From contig OX387182.1 in NCBI GenBank assembly GCA_947561395.2, positions 3,916,001-3,980,000 on the forward strand: 64,000 bases of DNA. The letters run 5' to 3'. The first letter of the stretch is position 1. The number at the start of each line of letters is the position of its first letter. The translations under genes were made by a program, and so were the position numbers. Under the pieces are notes generated by a model. The model did not search any database, was not told where the DNA came from, and saw only the letters and a program-made list of their open reading frames with translations. Origin of the DNA: Buxus sempervirens. Its lineage: Eukaryota > Streptophyta > Magnoliopsida > Buxales > Buxaceae. Shown here one piece after another: positions 1-11,099 of this stretch.

Positions 1-59
1 GGTAACATGAATCTTGTCCCTCCAGCCTAATCCATCAAAGACCATGTCTTCATTTACCC

Positions 60-245
60 CATGATTATTTGTATATTACTCCAACCATCAAAATGCCTAG
101 ATCTATTGCATCAAAGCTGTTCATCTTATTCTCTTGGATTCGTGGATCAGATGACAATTATTCTTTTGGATTCGTAGATCAGATGACAAGGTAGCTGATG
201 CATTAGCCAAAAGGGGCTGTGAGGGAAATCGCAGTTGTTGGGTAT
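60..245 (+). mobile_element. LINE RNase H 3'-end remnant
   Basis: The conceptual translation around 125-225 reads like the end of a plant LINE RNase H domain: a Phe-Ser-Trp-Ile stretch followed by Asp-Lys-Val-Ala-Asp-Ala-Leu-Ala-Lys-Arg-Gly-Cys. The frame is broken by a 35-bp direct duplication (about 128-162 and 163-197, both containing TTGGATTCGT and AGATCAGATGACAA). It lies in the intron upstream of the TRAUCO-like last exon. It is a decayed fragment, with no reverse transcriptase part recognised nearby. Confidence 0.45.
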
Positions 246-844
246 GGGGGAGCTATATGTTCGGCATAGTTTTTGGTTATCTTTTCTGTATTTTTGTTTT
301 TGTTTTTTTAATGATTAATGGCAAATTTATTAGAAAGTATGGATAAAAGGTGAATAAAATCACCCATGAGATATGTGTGAAATTTACTCCTACCAGTAAA
401 AATTCCAATAGTTAGTTTTTGGTTGTGTTTTAGACTTTTAGTTGGTTTGTTGCTGTTTCTTTCCTGCTAGAATAGTATGTTTAGTTGCTTTTCTCTTTGC
501 AGCCTTGAGGCAATCTCTATAATAGGGTTGCCTTTACTTCTGCGATATGCTTTAAATTTTCTGTTACTGTTCAAAATGGTTTTGATCCCTTTCGCTATAT
601 AAGGACCATAATCTGGTGTACTAAAGCAGGGTCTCAATAGGGGTAGAATGGCAACAGATATAACCTTTGGCATTTTTATGGAAAGTGCTTTATGATTTCC
701 CAACGAATTTTCTTGGGATCAAATGTAGGATCTTTGACAGAAAACCCCCAGTTTGTTGGCAATTTTATTGAATAAATCATGTTTAAGCCTGTATGTTTAG
801 TAGTGTCTTTCTGGCCATCTCAATTCTCAAAACTCAATTTTGAT

Positions 845-1300
845 GAGTGCTCTCTTTGTAAGCTGAGTAGATATGGAGTTAAAAGGGTGTTTAGGGAGGA
901 TACAGGAGACATAATATCCTAGTTTTTGGACTCAATTGAGGAAGTTTATGCCATCAAAGATAAACTTGAAGCTCTCCTATTTGATTGGAAGGATGCTCAA
1001 AGGTTTGACCTTTTTTTTTTTTTTTGGATGCCCTGGGGGATTTTTCATAGGTTACTAATTTGGGTTTGGGTTTGTGGAGACACACTCATTCTATTAGCAT
1101 TACTAGATCTGTTTTTTCCTTGTGAATACTTCATTCTAGAGGGCTCAGATCTGCAAATGGGGTTCCAGATGATGTCTCAACAAGGGGCTTTAAGGATACC
1201 ATATTAGTTTCTAGTGTTAGGTTTCCAGAAGAGCTTTTTGCTGATTTGTGTACACTGATTGTTTTGTATAATTATGGTTGTCTGCATTTGCTGTAGTTAG
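845..1300 (+). mobile_element. Possible second LINE RNase H fragment
   Basis: Around 885-1000 the translation resembles the start of a LINE RNase H domain: a Val-Phe-Arg-Glu-Asp-Thr-Gly-Asp run, then Ser-Ile-Glu-Glu-Val-Tyr-Ala-Ile-Lys-Asp-Lys-Leu-Glu-Ala-Leu. It is followed by T-rich sequence of the kind seen in LINE 3' tails. An in-frame stop interrupts it. Its order relative to the fragment at 60-245 is reversed, so they are probably two insertions or a rearranged one. Similarity is by eye only. Confidence 0.3.
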
Positions 1301-3436
1301 GCATAGTCTCTTGCTGTGTTTTCTATTTATGTTTGGGAATTTTTTAACTGTGTCATAGGATTTATTTCTTTTTCCTCTGTATTTGCAGTCTTTTTCTATG
1401 TAAACCTCCTGTAATCTTCAGAAAGGAGGGGTGTTTTAAATGGGTTTCTACATTATGAAAGCCCAAGTGATTTCTGCGTGAGGCACATTGTCCATGACTT
1501 TGAATGGAACTTTTCTGGAATGTAATGAACGCTATGGATTTGAGAGGGCTAAGCACTAAGGAAAAGGGTTAAAAATTTTAAAATTTGCAGGGGCAATGAT
1601 ACTTCAAAATTTTGGGGTCACCCAAATTTATGCATTGAAGTTGCAAAAGACCTGATCTCACTGAAAGCATTATTATTATCATCATTATCATGGTTGTGCT
1701 ATATCCATTATTAATGTGCTAAAGTCGGTCATAGGAGTGCTTTCAATTTTACTAGGTTGGGAAGTAGTTTTCTCAAATTTATCCTCTGAAGCTTCATGTG
1801 TTTTTCTATGATTTCCTTAGTAGCTTCTTAGAATCTTCCTGGTTCCTAGAACATTAGATGTTTATTCCTAATGTTGGAGTTTCTTCATAGTTATCACTGT
1901 AACAATGAGCGAAGGTAACTTGATTTATATTATATGTCATTGTTATTAAATTGATTATTGGCTATGTGGTGTGTCAATGGGAGGTTTCTTCAATGGTCCC
2001 AGTATGTGGCTATTTTCTTTCCAAGAAAGCCACTATTTGGATGGAATTGTTGTAGTAACAGAAATCACTCAGATACCATAGATTGGAAAACTTATCCTGT
2101 ACAATTTTGGCAAATCTAGAATTTTTTAGCACTGTTACATGTTGGATTTCAGTCAGCTAACTGCCTCTATTCATTTGTCCGGTGGAGTCTCTTGCGTTCC
2201 TTTGAGAGGTCATATTTGAATATGATTTGGTTTATTCCACATTTAAATTCATTTTTATTAGTGAATGCACATAGTCATATAATGGGAATGGAGGATAGGG
2301 ATTGTATATTACAAAAATTGATGCACAGATGAATTACTTTTACAATTTAGTGTGTTGAGTTTTGCGAGTAACCATTTTTTGCCAATTAAGCGGTTATTCT
2401 AAAAAATATAATGTCCCAACTATTTCGAGTTCTGTGACCTCTTTTGCATTTCCGGTTAGTGAATAACCTTGTTTTCAAAACAGCCCTTGCAGGGTTCCTT
2501 AATGGCGAGCCAGATAAAAACCAAGTTTTTTTTTTCTGGATTCTAAATTAATTATCATAAGGGACCAAAAAAAAGAAAAAAAGGAAGAAGAAAACTTTCT
2601 GAACAAGGGAATTGGAGTTTATGATTTTTATTATTTCTAAATGTTTAAAGTAACAGATTCAGTGTGCTTCAGAGCACTTCTTGGCTTTTTGTAATGGTGC
2701 ATAAAGAAAAAGGTACCTCTTCTGGCTAAATCAAAGAAGGCCTTTTTGGCCTTGTGTCTGATGCACAAAAAATGGCACTTATTTTTGGATTAACCATTGT
2801 CCTGCATTGAAAAGGAATGCTTGGGGTAAAGTGTTGAAGTTGTTAGAAGGACAAAGGGATCACCTGAATGACCCTGGATTAAAGCGGAGGGAGAGAATTT
2901 TGGAATCTCAAAATCTAAAAAAGATAATGGATCTGGATAGAACGATATGACTGGACAAGATTTGTTCAGCTGACTTCAAATAATTGATACAACTATGGTG
3001 ATTGTGATGATATTGTTTTTTGGATTGTAGATTCTTGTCATTCTGCCTATGTGGGGCATCAATGGCTTCACTGAACAGGAAAAACCGGCTGTCCTATGGC
3101 CGATTGTTTCTGGATTTCTAGTACCTTGAAAGTTCAACCTGTTTGCTAAGGAGGATAGCAGTGAGAAATTTTTTTTTTCACTGTTAATATCTGAACATGG
3201 CAACAAAGACCCACAGGTGTTGCTGTGGGTCTTTGTTGCGCTTGGAAGGACAATGTTGCTTCCTTAAGGTTCTCATAACTGTTTCTCATTTTTGTGTGAT
3301 GGCTTATTCACTCCTTGAAGACAAGGTTGGTTGTCTCTTTCTGAATATGAAAGCCGGTATTCTAACCAAGTTACAGTGGTTTAAATTGGGAGCCCTTCTT
3401 TGCTTTGTACTTACGAATTTGGGTTTCAATGTGCAG
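1301..3436 (+). other. Upstream intron of the TRAUCO-like gene
   Basis: No exon of the ASH2 family was recognised between the window start and the acceptor before 3437, so this stretch is taken as intron. It is AT-rich with T and A homopolymers. The only structure seen is the perfect hairpin at 3200-3239. Short open frames here show no family resemblance. Confidence 0.5.
3200..3239. repeat. Perfect 17-bp inverted repeat, 6-nt loop
   Basis: GCAACAAAGACCCACAG (3200-3216) is followed by GTGTTG and then its exact reverse complement (3223-3239). The hairpin lies about 200 bp before the last exon of the TRAUCO-like gene. No longer foldback surrounds it and no element family is recognised. Confidence 0.85.
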
Positions 3437-3708
3437 GAAGTGAGATCACTTTTTTCAAGAACGGTGTTTGCCAGGGTATTGCTTTCAAAGATCTCTATGG
3501 AGGACGATATTATCCGGCTGCCTCCATGTATACACTCCCAAACCAGCCCAACTGTGTGGTCAGGTTTAACTTCGGCCCTGATTTTGACTTCTTCCCGCAG
3601 GACTTTGATGACCGTCCAATACCCAGACCCATGATTGAAGTCCCGTACCTCGAATTCGATAACAGAGTAGAAAATGGCGCTTCCACTGAGAAGAAAAATC
3701 AACAGTGA
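3437..3708 (+). CDS. TRO: TRAUCO/ASH2-like protein, last exon (partial gene)
   Basis: This is the 3'-terminal coding exon of the plant ASH2 homologue (TRAUCO), a core subunit of COMPASS-like complexes that place histone H3 lysine 4 methylation in the nucleus. The acceptor GTGCAG precedes 3437 and splits a Gly codon; the stop is TGA at 3706-3708. About 90 residues are seen. They give the end of the SPRY domain, with the conserved run [12 protein letters not shown], then Gly-Gly-Arg-Tyr-Tyr-Pro-Ala-Ala-Ser and Phe-Asn-Phe-Gly-Pro-Asp-Phe, and a short acidic/polar tail. Upstream exons (PHD/winged-helix part, start of SPRY) lie outside the window. The exon shows no frameshift or stop, so nothing suggests a pseudogene. 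Confidence 0.9.
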
Positions 3709-4470
3709 CAGCTTTCTAATGAGTGGCTGAGGTGAGGACTAATGTGTTTTATTAGTGTTTCATATATGTGATCACCGTTAAATTACAGCCCATGTAGGGA
3801 TGAGAATGATGTAAAAAATGCATTTTTTTTTTGGTCGGAAGAAAGTAATTCATTGGCTTAAGTACATTTGAAACAGAGCTTCATACACTTTGAATGAATC
3901 TGCAATTTTTTCCTCTATAAGTTGAACTTGCAGGCTTTTGACTTGTTTTAATTCCATCTAAAACTGGCAAGATGAGCACGTCTCAGGGTTTTCCAGTTAC
4001 CTTGCGTGAAAGCACCGGCCCAATGGTGTGGTGTTCAACGATCTTTGTTGAAAATTTCCGCGCGTTGGTGGGGGGTCATGGCATCAGTATATTTCTCTCC
4101 TAACACGTACTAGCATGACCAAACAAAATGCCTTTTTCAAAAGGTGAGTGTAGAATCCACTTTTTACATTTCAAGGTCTCATTTGGCATTCATTTTGGGA
4201 TTTCATTCCATGGCTCAGAATGAGTTCTTGTAATAAAATGGGGGTGTGGACGTGTGGTTGTACTTTGGGAATGAGTTTTACCGTAAAGAAGAATTACTCC
4301 TAAACTCTTTTTTGATTTTAAAAACTCATTTTGCAAAAGTGCAGTGGCAAACTTATTTTATTTAAGAACTATCTTGTTATAAAGACGTTTTTATATGACA
4401 AGGATAGATTTGTTATTTATAAAAAACTTCATTTAAGTCAGAACAATGGTAAACTTGCAAATGTTTATAA
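3709..4470 (+). other. 3' flank of TRAUCO-like gene
   Basis: This stretch probably begins with the 3' UTR of the gene ending at 3708. Possible polyadenylation-type A-rich signals occur around 3810-3830 and 4230. No other gene or repeat is recognised. Confidence 0.4.
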
Positions 4471-4471
4471 C

Positions 4472-5250
4472 CTATTCAAGAGTGAAAAGTCGGTTAACAG
4501 TTTCTCTCAACACGTGCAAACCCATTTGGGAAAACATAGGTAATGAATTCCAAACAAGGACGAAGTAAAAGACCAGGAAATCAGCTTTTATACGTGGAAT
4601 AATTTGCAGGAAGAAGGGCAAGTAGTGTTTTGACTGGAAAACAAGACTTGTCTGCAAGGGAACATATTTCAATTTCGTGAGATTTTGGACGAATAGGATT
4701 AATGCAGTGTTATCACAACAACATCCATACACGCAAGCAAGGCGTCGTAAGGGTTCTCGGTTCAACGTCGGGAAAATTAGGCCGTAGCTACTACAAAGAG
4801 ACCACTGACCAAAATTAAAATATCGATCGTCGAAGCAATCAGATGTACAGGATTTGGTCTCATGTCGTTTTCGTTTCAAACAGTAGAAGTTAATCGCCAT
4901 TCAAGGGCTAAAAACGTCAGACTTACCTTATCTTATGGGTCTTATCAACCACTTTGACGGAGAACTTGCACCAGAATAAGAGAGAGAGAGAGAGAGAATG
5001 AGGAAAAGGTGTGACCAAGTACCTGAATAGTAAAGAAGAAGCTCGTTTCTCGTGTGGTTGTCGCTATCAGCTTTTTTGTTCGTATGCATCATCTGGACTG
5101 AAGAAAACAAGGAATTCTTACTAAAAATCTTGTTAAGTTAATTGAAGATTGGATCAGGCACGTAAAGCTTAAGGGGAAGTTTCGGATCAGAGTGGGAGTT
5201 GCTGGCTGTGTTTTTGATTCGAATGAATGAATGATTCAATATATATCTGG
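4472..5250 (-). promoter_or_regulatory. Promoter-like signal and cryptic exon, minus strand
   Basis: Reading leftwards on the minus strand there is a TATA-like ATATATAT (5239-5246), then about 150 bp of mixed sequence, an ATG-ATG pair (5087-5092) opening a 23-codon frame that runs to CAG|GTACTT (exon end 5023), and a near-consensus donor AAG|GTAAGT (exon end about 4927). A 142-codon frame, whose first codon is ATG, follows at 4472-4900 but resembles no family I know. The unit would converge on the TRAUCO-like gene. It could be a non-coding RNA, a lineage-specific gene or chance. Confidence 0.25.
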
Positions 5251-5776
5251 CCGAGTTTAGTGGATCCATGACTTGGATGACTTAAATTTGTGAGTCAAGG
5301 TTGAAATTGATTTAAATAAGAAAATCAAACCAAGACTTTGAACTATATTAAATCATGACGAAACAAGGAAATGGGAAATTTTTGCACTATTACTATTCAA
5401 TTGATTCTAAACAGCTGTGGCTAAATCCAGACTATCCATTTATTGACAAATGGCCCTTCAAACTAGCAAAGTGTATAATATCTTAACTATGAATATTAAT
5501 TCTAGACAATATTATGGCTTTATTCTAATTAAGTGCTTTTTTTTTTTTTTTAATTTAGAAGCTTGATTATGTCTGGAATATATATCCTTTTGAATCAAAA
5601 TTAAGCCTTGTAGTGTTGGTGTTTTATAAATACTGAAAGGCAGCCGCAGAAGGGCTAGGAATAGGATCCATTGCCCCCACATAAAGAGTTATATAATTAG
5701 ATAATAATCTGATAAGGTAAAAATGTTTATTGAACTCATCAAATGGCAAAACTGAATTACAAGTTAAGAGTTTAAT
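5251..5776. other. AT-rich intergenic
   Basis: No gene, RNA or repeat family is recognised. A T-run at 5538-5551 is the only simple repeat. Confidence 0.5.
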
Positions 5777-6312
5777 AGGGTGTTCGGTAACATATTCAAA
5801 TCCGATTTCATTGTTTTCAAAAACAAAAAACATAAAATCGGGTTTGGTAAGCAGGGTTTTCAAATCGTTTTTGAAAAAAACAATTGAAAAAGAGGGCCGT
5901 TTTTAAAAACAGAAAATTTCAGTTTTTAAATCCGCAAATCGTATTTTACTCATTTTTTATGGCATTTTCGTAAATTTATTTAGCTTCTCTCTTCGATAGA
6001 TACTCTCCCTCATCTCTCTTCCGCAGGAAGCCATGCCGGGTCTCCGAGCTGAGCTTTCATCCGACGAAGCTTCGTTGAATAGTTGATTTTGTCAAAGGAC
6101 TTGAAGCCGTTCCTTCCCAAAACCGACTCCCCAGAAAACATTGAGCAATTTCCCTCGTTCCCTATTTCTCTTCGTCTCTCTTGTCATCATCGCTGCTTAG
6201 AAAGAGAAATGGAGATACCCTTCTGCAGAGTTTCCATGGTGGCTGTCATGGCCTTCAACTTCGCATCTTTTGTCTGATTGGAGACTTGACCGCCATTGAT
6301 AATTCTGAAATG

Positions 6313-6546
6313 TTCCTTAACACTCCCCTCACGTGTGGGTCGGACTCAAACCCATTTTTTTTAGGGGACCCATTTTTAGGGAGGCTCTACACTAGGAATA
6401 TTTTTTTTCAACGGGTTGAGTGGAGGTTTGAACCCAAAACATGACGTTTGCCTATGGCTCTGATACCATGTAGAACACTTTTCCTACTAAAAACTTAAGT
6501 TTACAGTAAGGGGTGAACTTTTATATATTTAATATATTCCTTAACA
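6313..6546 (-). mobile_element. TRIM-like LTR element, truncated 3' LTR
   Basis: On the minus strand, a 78-bp LTR (6469-6546) starts TGTTAAGG and ends TTCTACA. It is followed directly by the tRNA-Met-type primer site TGGTATCAGAGCCA (6455-6468). At the other end a purine tract (minus strand of 6323-6336) abuts a short LTR remnant ending TTAACA at 6322. The interior of about 130 bp is non-coding. This matches the architecture of a widespread class of plant TRIMs. Most of the left LTR is missing. Confidence 0.6.
6455..6468 (-). other. Primer binding site of TRIM
   Basis: The minus strand reads TGGTATCAGAGCCA, complementary to the 3' end of initiator tRNA-Met, immediately next to the LTR end. 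Confidence 0.7.
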
Positions 6547-7029
6547 GGGTCCAAGAGCCTCTTTCCACTTGCAAGCATGACAATCAGAAGAGATAAACAG
6601 AGAGGTGGGTAGATGAAATCCCAATAAGAGAAGAAGAACTGAACCAGTCGTTTGGAGAATGGAGACGAATACTTATTCCTCAAAAAAATATTTAAACTCT
6701 TTCCCTTGCTTTTTTTCCCCCAAAGCGCTTCTCGTTTTGTTGGCCTTGTATTCCTTGTATTTCTCCTCCTCATCGTAAGGTTTTCCCTGGTTAGATAGCC
6801 GGAGATGATGAAGACAGTCTTGAAAAATCATATTGGTATTACACATACAAGTCAAATCATTTTTCGATTGATTACCAAACATGTTTCTATAGACTTTCAA
6901 AATTATAATTGAATTTTGGATAATTGTTGCCAAACAGGTTTCTGTTCAACTGTTTCTAAAAATACAAAAACAATTTGAAAAAATTTTAGTTTTCAAATTG
7001 TTTAAAAAATAAACGTTACCAAACACCCT

Positions 7030-7326
7030 CTAATTAAGTTTGAAAGTAAGACCAAAACCAGGATAATGTTTAAGTTCATTTAATCATGTTTATATTTAAT
7101 CTAGAAAATCTCTTGAAGTCATCAGTTAATTAGTTCTCTGCTCATACTTCACATTCAAGTTGATGCACCATACAAGAAAATAAAGCAAGAGGACATAAAA
7201 GATTAAACATATATATGTAATGCTTCAAGTTTCTTAATATTTCATTAATTTATGCATAAGATGTAAAACTTTTCTAAGCCAATTGATTTCAAGTGGCTTA
7301 GCAGACAAGATTTCTACAGGGTATTA
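7030..7326. other. Intergenic / HSFB3 3' flank
   Basis: AT-rich sequence downstream of HSFB3; it probably includes that gene's 3' UTR next to the stop at 7327. Nothing else is seen. Confidence 0.4.
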
Positions 7327-8248
7327 TTATTTGCATGATTGAGACACCAAGACATTTAGAGTTCCATTCAAATCTGCTGTCTTTCTCTTCCTCCCTCCTC
7401 CAACCTCCAACCTCACGCCAAACAACTTTGGTACTCTTTCATCTTCTTCTGCAGTCTCTGTACTTGCATACACAGCCACCAAATCAAGAAGCTCCTTGCA
7501 CTTGTTTTTCATACTCATTAGCTCAGAGTTTAGCATCCCATTCTCCCATTTCAGCCGCTTGTTTTCAATGACGAGGCTGCTGTGACCAGATGATGATGAT
7601 GTTGATGATGACCTATCTTCATCTGATAATTCATGTGCTGCAGTTTGGCTTGGCTTAGCACCCCTTTGAGGCTTATTTGTCCATGATTTTCTTCTATGAA
7701 TTTCGGATAGTAATTCCTTTTCGCCCCTTCGAAACATTTCGTTGCAGAATTCCCATCGGTTCGTCACAACTTTTCGAAATCCCTATACAGAGAGACAAAT
7801 GAATAAAATAAAGTTAGGTAGATCATAAGAACAAACCCCACGTAATCTCTTCATCCAATAATCATCATAATATATCTTGGTTTAAGTTGAAGATTACTAG
7901 TTATCTTCAATAGGATAGCTAGACACTGTTCTCTACATAGCTATCTACCATTAATGAATGATCTTTGTAGGATCAATCTAAATTACAATCAGAAGCCATG
8001 AAATTAAGAAAATTACTTACGTAAGTATTGAGTTGCCGGACAAAGCTGGAGAAGTTGCTGTGCTTGAAGAGGGTAGGAAGGAGATCCCTTGCGAATTCGG
8101 CCGGTTGCCACACCACGAAAGCCGTCCCGTCGGTGTTCCATGAGATTATTTCATCTGTCGTTGGATCTTCAACTAGCATGTATGTCTTTAATAAGAAGGG
8201 TGGTGGAGAGGATCTCCTGACATATTCTAACAGTCCCTTCTCAGACAT
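7327..8248 (-). CDS. HSFB3: Heat shock transcription factor class B, HSFB3
   Basis: A nuclear DNA-binding factor of the plant HSF family, class B; these lack the acidic activator motifs of class A and act as repressors or coregulators. Two exons, 8021-8248 and 7327-7782, joined phase 0 across TAC|GTAAGT and TATAG|GG, give 227 residues. The intron falls after Arg-Gln-Leu-Asn-Thr-Tyr inside the DNA-binding domain (about residues 14-108), the position shared by plant HSFs. The oligomerisation region (about 146-179) lacks the class A insertion. The class B repressor tetrapeptide region Leu-Phe-Gly-Val-Arg-Leu is at 196-201, followed by a basic Gly-Arg-Lys-Arg-Lys likely nuclear signal (206-210). 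Short length and the residues around Pro-Pro-Pro-Phe-Leu-Leu-Lys-Thr-Tyr point to B3 rather than B1, B2 or B4. The start at 8248 is the ATG just before the domain. Confidence 0.93.
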
Positions 8249-8260
8249 GGTGAGGCCCAA

Positions 8261-8320
8261 GAAAGAAGAAGAAGAAGAAGAAGAAAGAAGAAGAAGAAGA
8301 AGAAGAAGAAGAAGGAAAGA
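8261..8320. repeat. (GAA)n microsatellite in HSFB3 5' leader
   Basis: An interrupted GAA array of about 60 bp begins 12 bp upstream of the HSFB3 start codon. On the transcribed strand it is a CTT/TTC-rich leader, a common form of plant 5' UTR. As a trinucleotide array it should vary in length between individuals. Confidence 0.85.
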
Positions 8321-9109
8321 GACGGTTAGATTAGGGCAGAGAAGAGTAGAAGGGCAGTTAAGAACCACCAATCCCAACAATAGAAACCCAACACGATTCC
8401 AGAGTTCATGAGAATCGCAAGGCCTGTCTTCTCTTTCCAAAAGGACCTGTCTGAAACGTATGTATTATGCCAATACCTTCTTCCATATACTGATAGAAAC
8501 CATTTGTTATCCATCACTATGTTACAATACATCTGCCACACACGAATAACCTATCTGATCACATATTTTAACCGTTGGATCCATTAAAGAACAACCCTTT
8601 TAATAGCCAATCTCTGATCAGATGATTGGGCAAGCTTAATTAGCAGAGCTGGTCGCTATATTGTTTCTAGTGTTATTAATTAACAGAGACTAGATAAAGA
8701 TATTATTGAAAGGTCTTTAGGTGGGCAGCAACTTTCTACAATCTTCTCCTTTGTCCAACTTGCCTCATGCCACTTTCTTCTTTTGATTTCTTATACAGAT
8801 TTTTCTTTTCCTGAGAAAATACTTTTTGACTTTTTGTGATCTCTGAAGGATATAATTAATTTTTTTCTTGATAGGGAGAGGATATGAAAGGAACTGAGTA
8901 CTGGAGCTGGCGCAGTATTCATGTAATGTGGGCTCCTTTGGAAGGTTCTCATTTTCTGGGGGCAGCTGAGCTTTCTTGACTTCATTTTAATTTCTTCAGT
9001 GTTTTGTGTCCATACGTCTTCACCAACCACAGCTCCTTTCCCATTATAATCAAAATGGTATGAAATCACCACAATCTAAGGATGGTGTGAAAAGTGTGGT
9101 CTGTGCAGC
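8321..9109 (-). promoter_or_regulatory. HSFB3 upstream region
   Basis: The promoter of HSFB3 is expected here, reading leftwards. One two-unit heat-shock-element-like match, GAAGGTTC, is at 8941-8948, about 690 bp upstream of the start; no canonical three-unit element was found closer. No other gene is seen. The open frames across this stretch are shadows or chance. Confidence 0.35.
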
Positions 9110-9121
9110 ATGAGATTTGCC

Positions 9122-9398
9122 ATGGCCCAACTATATATATATATATCTAGAGAGAGAGAGGGAGAGAGAGAGAGAGTTTTGGTGTTGTATTTGAGTACAC
9201 TAACCTCTACAGTGTTTGTATTAATTTTTATGTTTCTCCTGCATAAAAAACGTTTCGCTGAACAAAACACGTTTTTGGAACAGTTGAACAAAGCCTGATG
9301 GTAATACCGTGAATATTGGGGGGGAGGAAGGGTAAATCGGGTGGTTCGATAAGTCGGATGAAAGTAGGGAGGGTTCTCCATTTTAAGTACAGATTTGT

Positions 9399-9436
<38 letters not shown>

Positions 9437-9560
9437 GCGTGCGTGTGTGCACCCGCACATGTCTTTGTGTGCGTGCTCATATACTTGCCTACATGCGTAT
9501 GTACATGCATGTATACCTACATATATATATGTAGCGAATGTGTGTGTATGTATTAATTTG
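9122..9560. repeat. Simple-repeat cluster: (AT)n, (GA)n, (GT)-rich
   Basis: Contains (AT)n at about 9122-9146 and 9402-9430, an interrupted GA tract at about 9150-9176, and alternating purine-pyrimidine GTGTGC/CATGTA sequence at 9430-9560. The open frames crossing it (Ile-Tyr and His-Thr repeats) are products of the repeat, not genes. Confidence 0.85.
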
Positions 9561-10074
9561 TACAATATAGGTTCTTCAATTCTCATGTATCTCTCTTTAT
9601 CAACTGCCAGATAGAAAAATATGGTTATGGGGATCTAATAATTTGAATTTAAAACACATAAAAGAGTATTAGAATTCGGTCTTGAGAGATAAGAATGTCA
9701 AAAAGTCATAGATGGATTATGTTTACTATTTAATAGTTTCATACTTCAAAAGAGATAATGATCAGTAATTCGGATATTTTGACCAAATTATATATTTATA
9801 TTAATAATTTCCTTAATTTTTTTTCTTCCTTTAGTTATTCATGAACAAATGATATGCGATTTTAAACTATACTAGATTATTCTATCACTAAGCTTGTTTC
9901 AATCATTTCTCTATTTTTTTTTCTTACAGATGATTACAATATAAAAACTACTTAAACACGAGTATTTGTTAGTAAAAAGTTAATTAATTAAATTTAAGAA
10001 ATATTTTTTTTCTTATTGATTTGTTAATAATCCAGATATAATTAAGGAGTAGTTGCCTTTGGCTATATGAGATA

Positions 10075-10294
10075 TTGGAATATGATAAATCTATGACCTT
10101 TTTTATACAACAGTTTGATTTCTTATCACTTTAAATGTTATTTATGAGCTATAGTTGTCTATCTCTATTATACACAAATCAATCTTGGAATATGATAAAG
10201 CTATGAAATTTTTTATACAACAGTTTGATTACTTGTCACATTAAATGTTATTTATGAGCTATAGTTGTCCATCCCTATTACACATAAATCAATC
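10075..10294. repeat. 110-bp tandem duplication, two copies
   Basis: TTGGAATATGATAAA opens both copies (10075-10184 and 10185-10294). They differ at a limited number of positions, so the duplication is not very recent. It lies in AT-rich intergenic DNA between HSFB3 and NTRC and is not coding. Confidence 0.85.
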
Positions 10295-10511
10295 TTAGCT
10301 CACATACTAAGACTATCTAGCTGCTTGTATAAAACATAGGAAATATTAGAAAATTTGATATAAATTAGGATAAATAACAAACCAAAAGGGCTTACATAAG
10401 ATATGAAATTTTCCCCTTAGCTGGTCTCATGTCAAATACAAGGCCTTTATTGGGTAGAGAATTCATTCATGTGGTCTTTTCTTTGTCAGTTTGTTGCAAT
10501 AAGATTAGAAT

Positions 10512-10700
10512 ATGAGTGAGGGTGCCACTTGAGATGGTGGTAAAGCCTTGTGATATTCATATCCAGGGCTTGGGTTTGAAACCTGGCTTTATCTATATTT
10601 ATACTATATTTAACACGAGAAGGCCCCTTGGGAAGCGTGCCAAACACAATGTGCAACTTTCTAAAAAAACCATTACATTGTTAAGATTCATTAATAAAAA
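10512..10700 (+). mobile_element. tRNA-derived SINE-like copy
   Basis: A degenerate RNA polymerase III A box (GAGATGGTGGTAAAG, about 10531-10545) is followed about 30 bp later by a B-box-like GGGTTTGAAACCTGG (10572-10586). This spacing fits tRNA-derived SINEs. The 3' end and target-site duplication are not clear, so the right boundary is approximate. Confidence 0.4.
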
Positions 10701-11099
10701 AGGGTGTAATTGTCATAACAGATCAATTCCCTTCATTTTAAACTTAAGCAGTTTTTGTAATTGTTCCCTCTACTTCCCTTCTCACGTGCAGTACTGCATA
10801 TGCACCCTACTAGTTATATTAAAGGAAATGTGTTCGACAGTTTGCCTCCAGCTAAGACTTATTCGAATTTTCTTTTTATGCTAAGTTGTTGGTCCCCTCT
10901 AAAGCCCTTCTTCGTAAGGGGTATCTGAGTGTGTGTATACTGTATAGTGGCTCTGAGGCCGGCAGTGTTTATGATCATCGACCAATGTACCGAAAGGATA
11001 ATAAAAAGGTTAGAATGTGGGCCTAGTGGATTGATTTGGTTTAACCATGTGCACTGTAGGCTGAGAGTCCAGGACGCTCGATCCAACCCACGTCTGCAT

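Larger units (their letters stand above)
5777..7029. mobile_element. TIR DNA transposon (non-autonomous), 1.25 kb
   Basis: The ends are AGGGTGTTCGGTAAC (5777-5791) and GTTACCAAACACCCT (7015-7029), inverted repeats with one mismatch. A-rich subterminal sequence on both sides is also roughly inverted. No clean target-site duplication is visible, so hAT-like versus Mutator-like cannot be decided. The interior (about 5985-6290 and 6560-6800) is less AT-rich than the ends and looks like transcribed, CT-rich 5'-UTR sequence with an ATG at 6210, so captured host sequence is possible. No transposase is present. A TRIM-like element is nested inside it. Confidence 0.55.

Noticed and set aside
3197..3634. 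145-codon and opposite 132-codon frames over the TRAUCO exon
   Set aside because: They overlap the real exon in other frames, and the exon's own frame matches the ASH2 SPRY domain.
8028..8411. Plus-strand 127-codon frame over HSFB3 exon 1
   Set aside because: Antisense shadow of the HSF DNA-binding domain plus the GAA array, which gives a Glu/Arg run.
9076..9614. Several overlapping open frames rich in Ile-Tyr or His-Thr
   Set aside because: They are translations of AT and GT simple repeats in many frames, with no protein-like composition.
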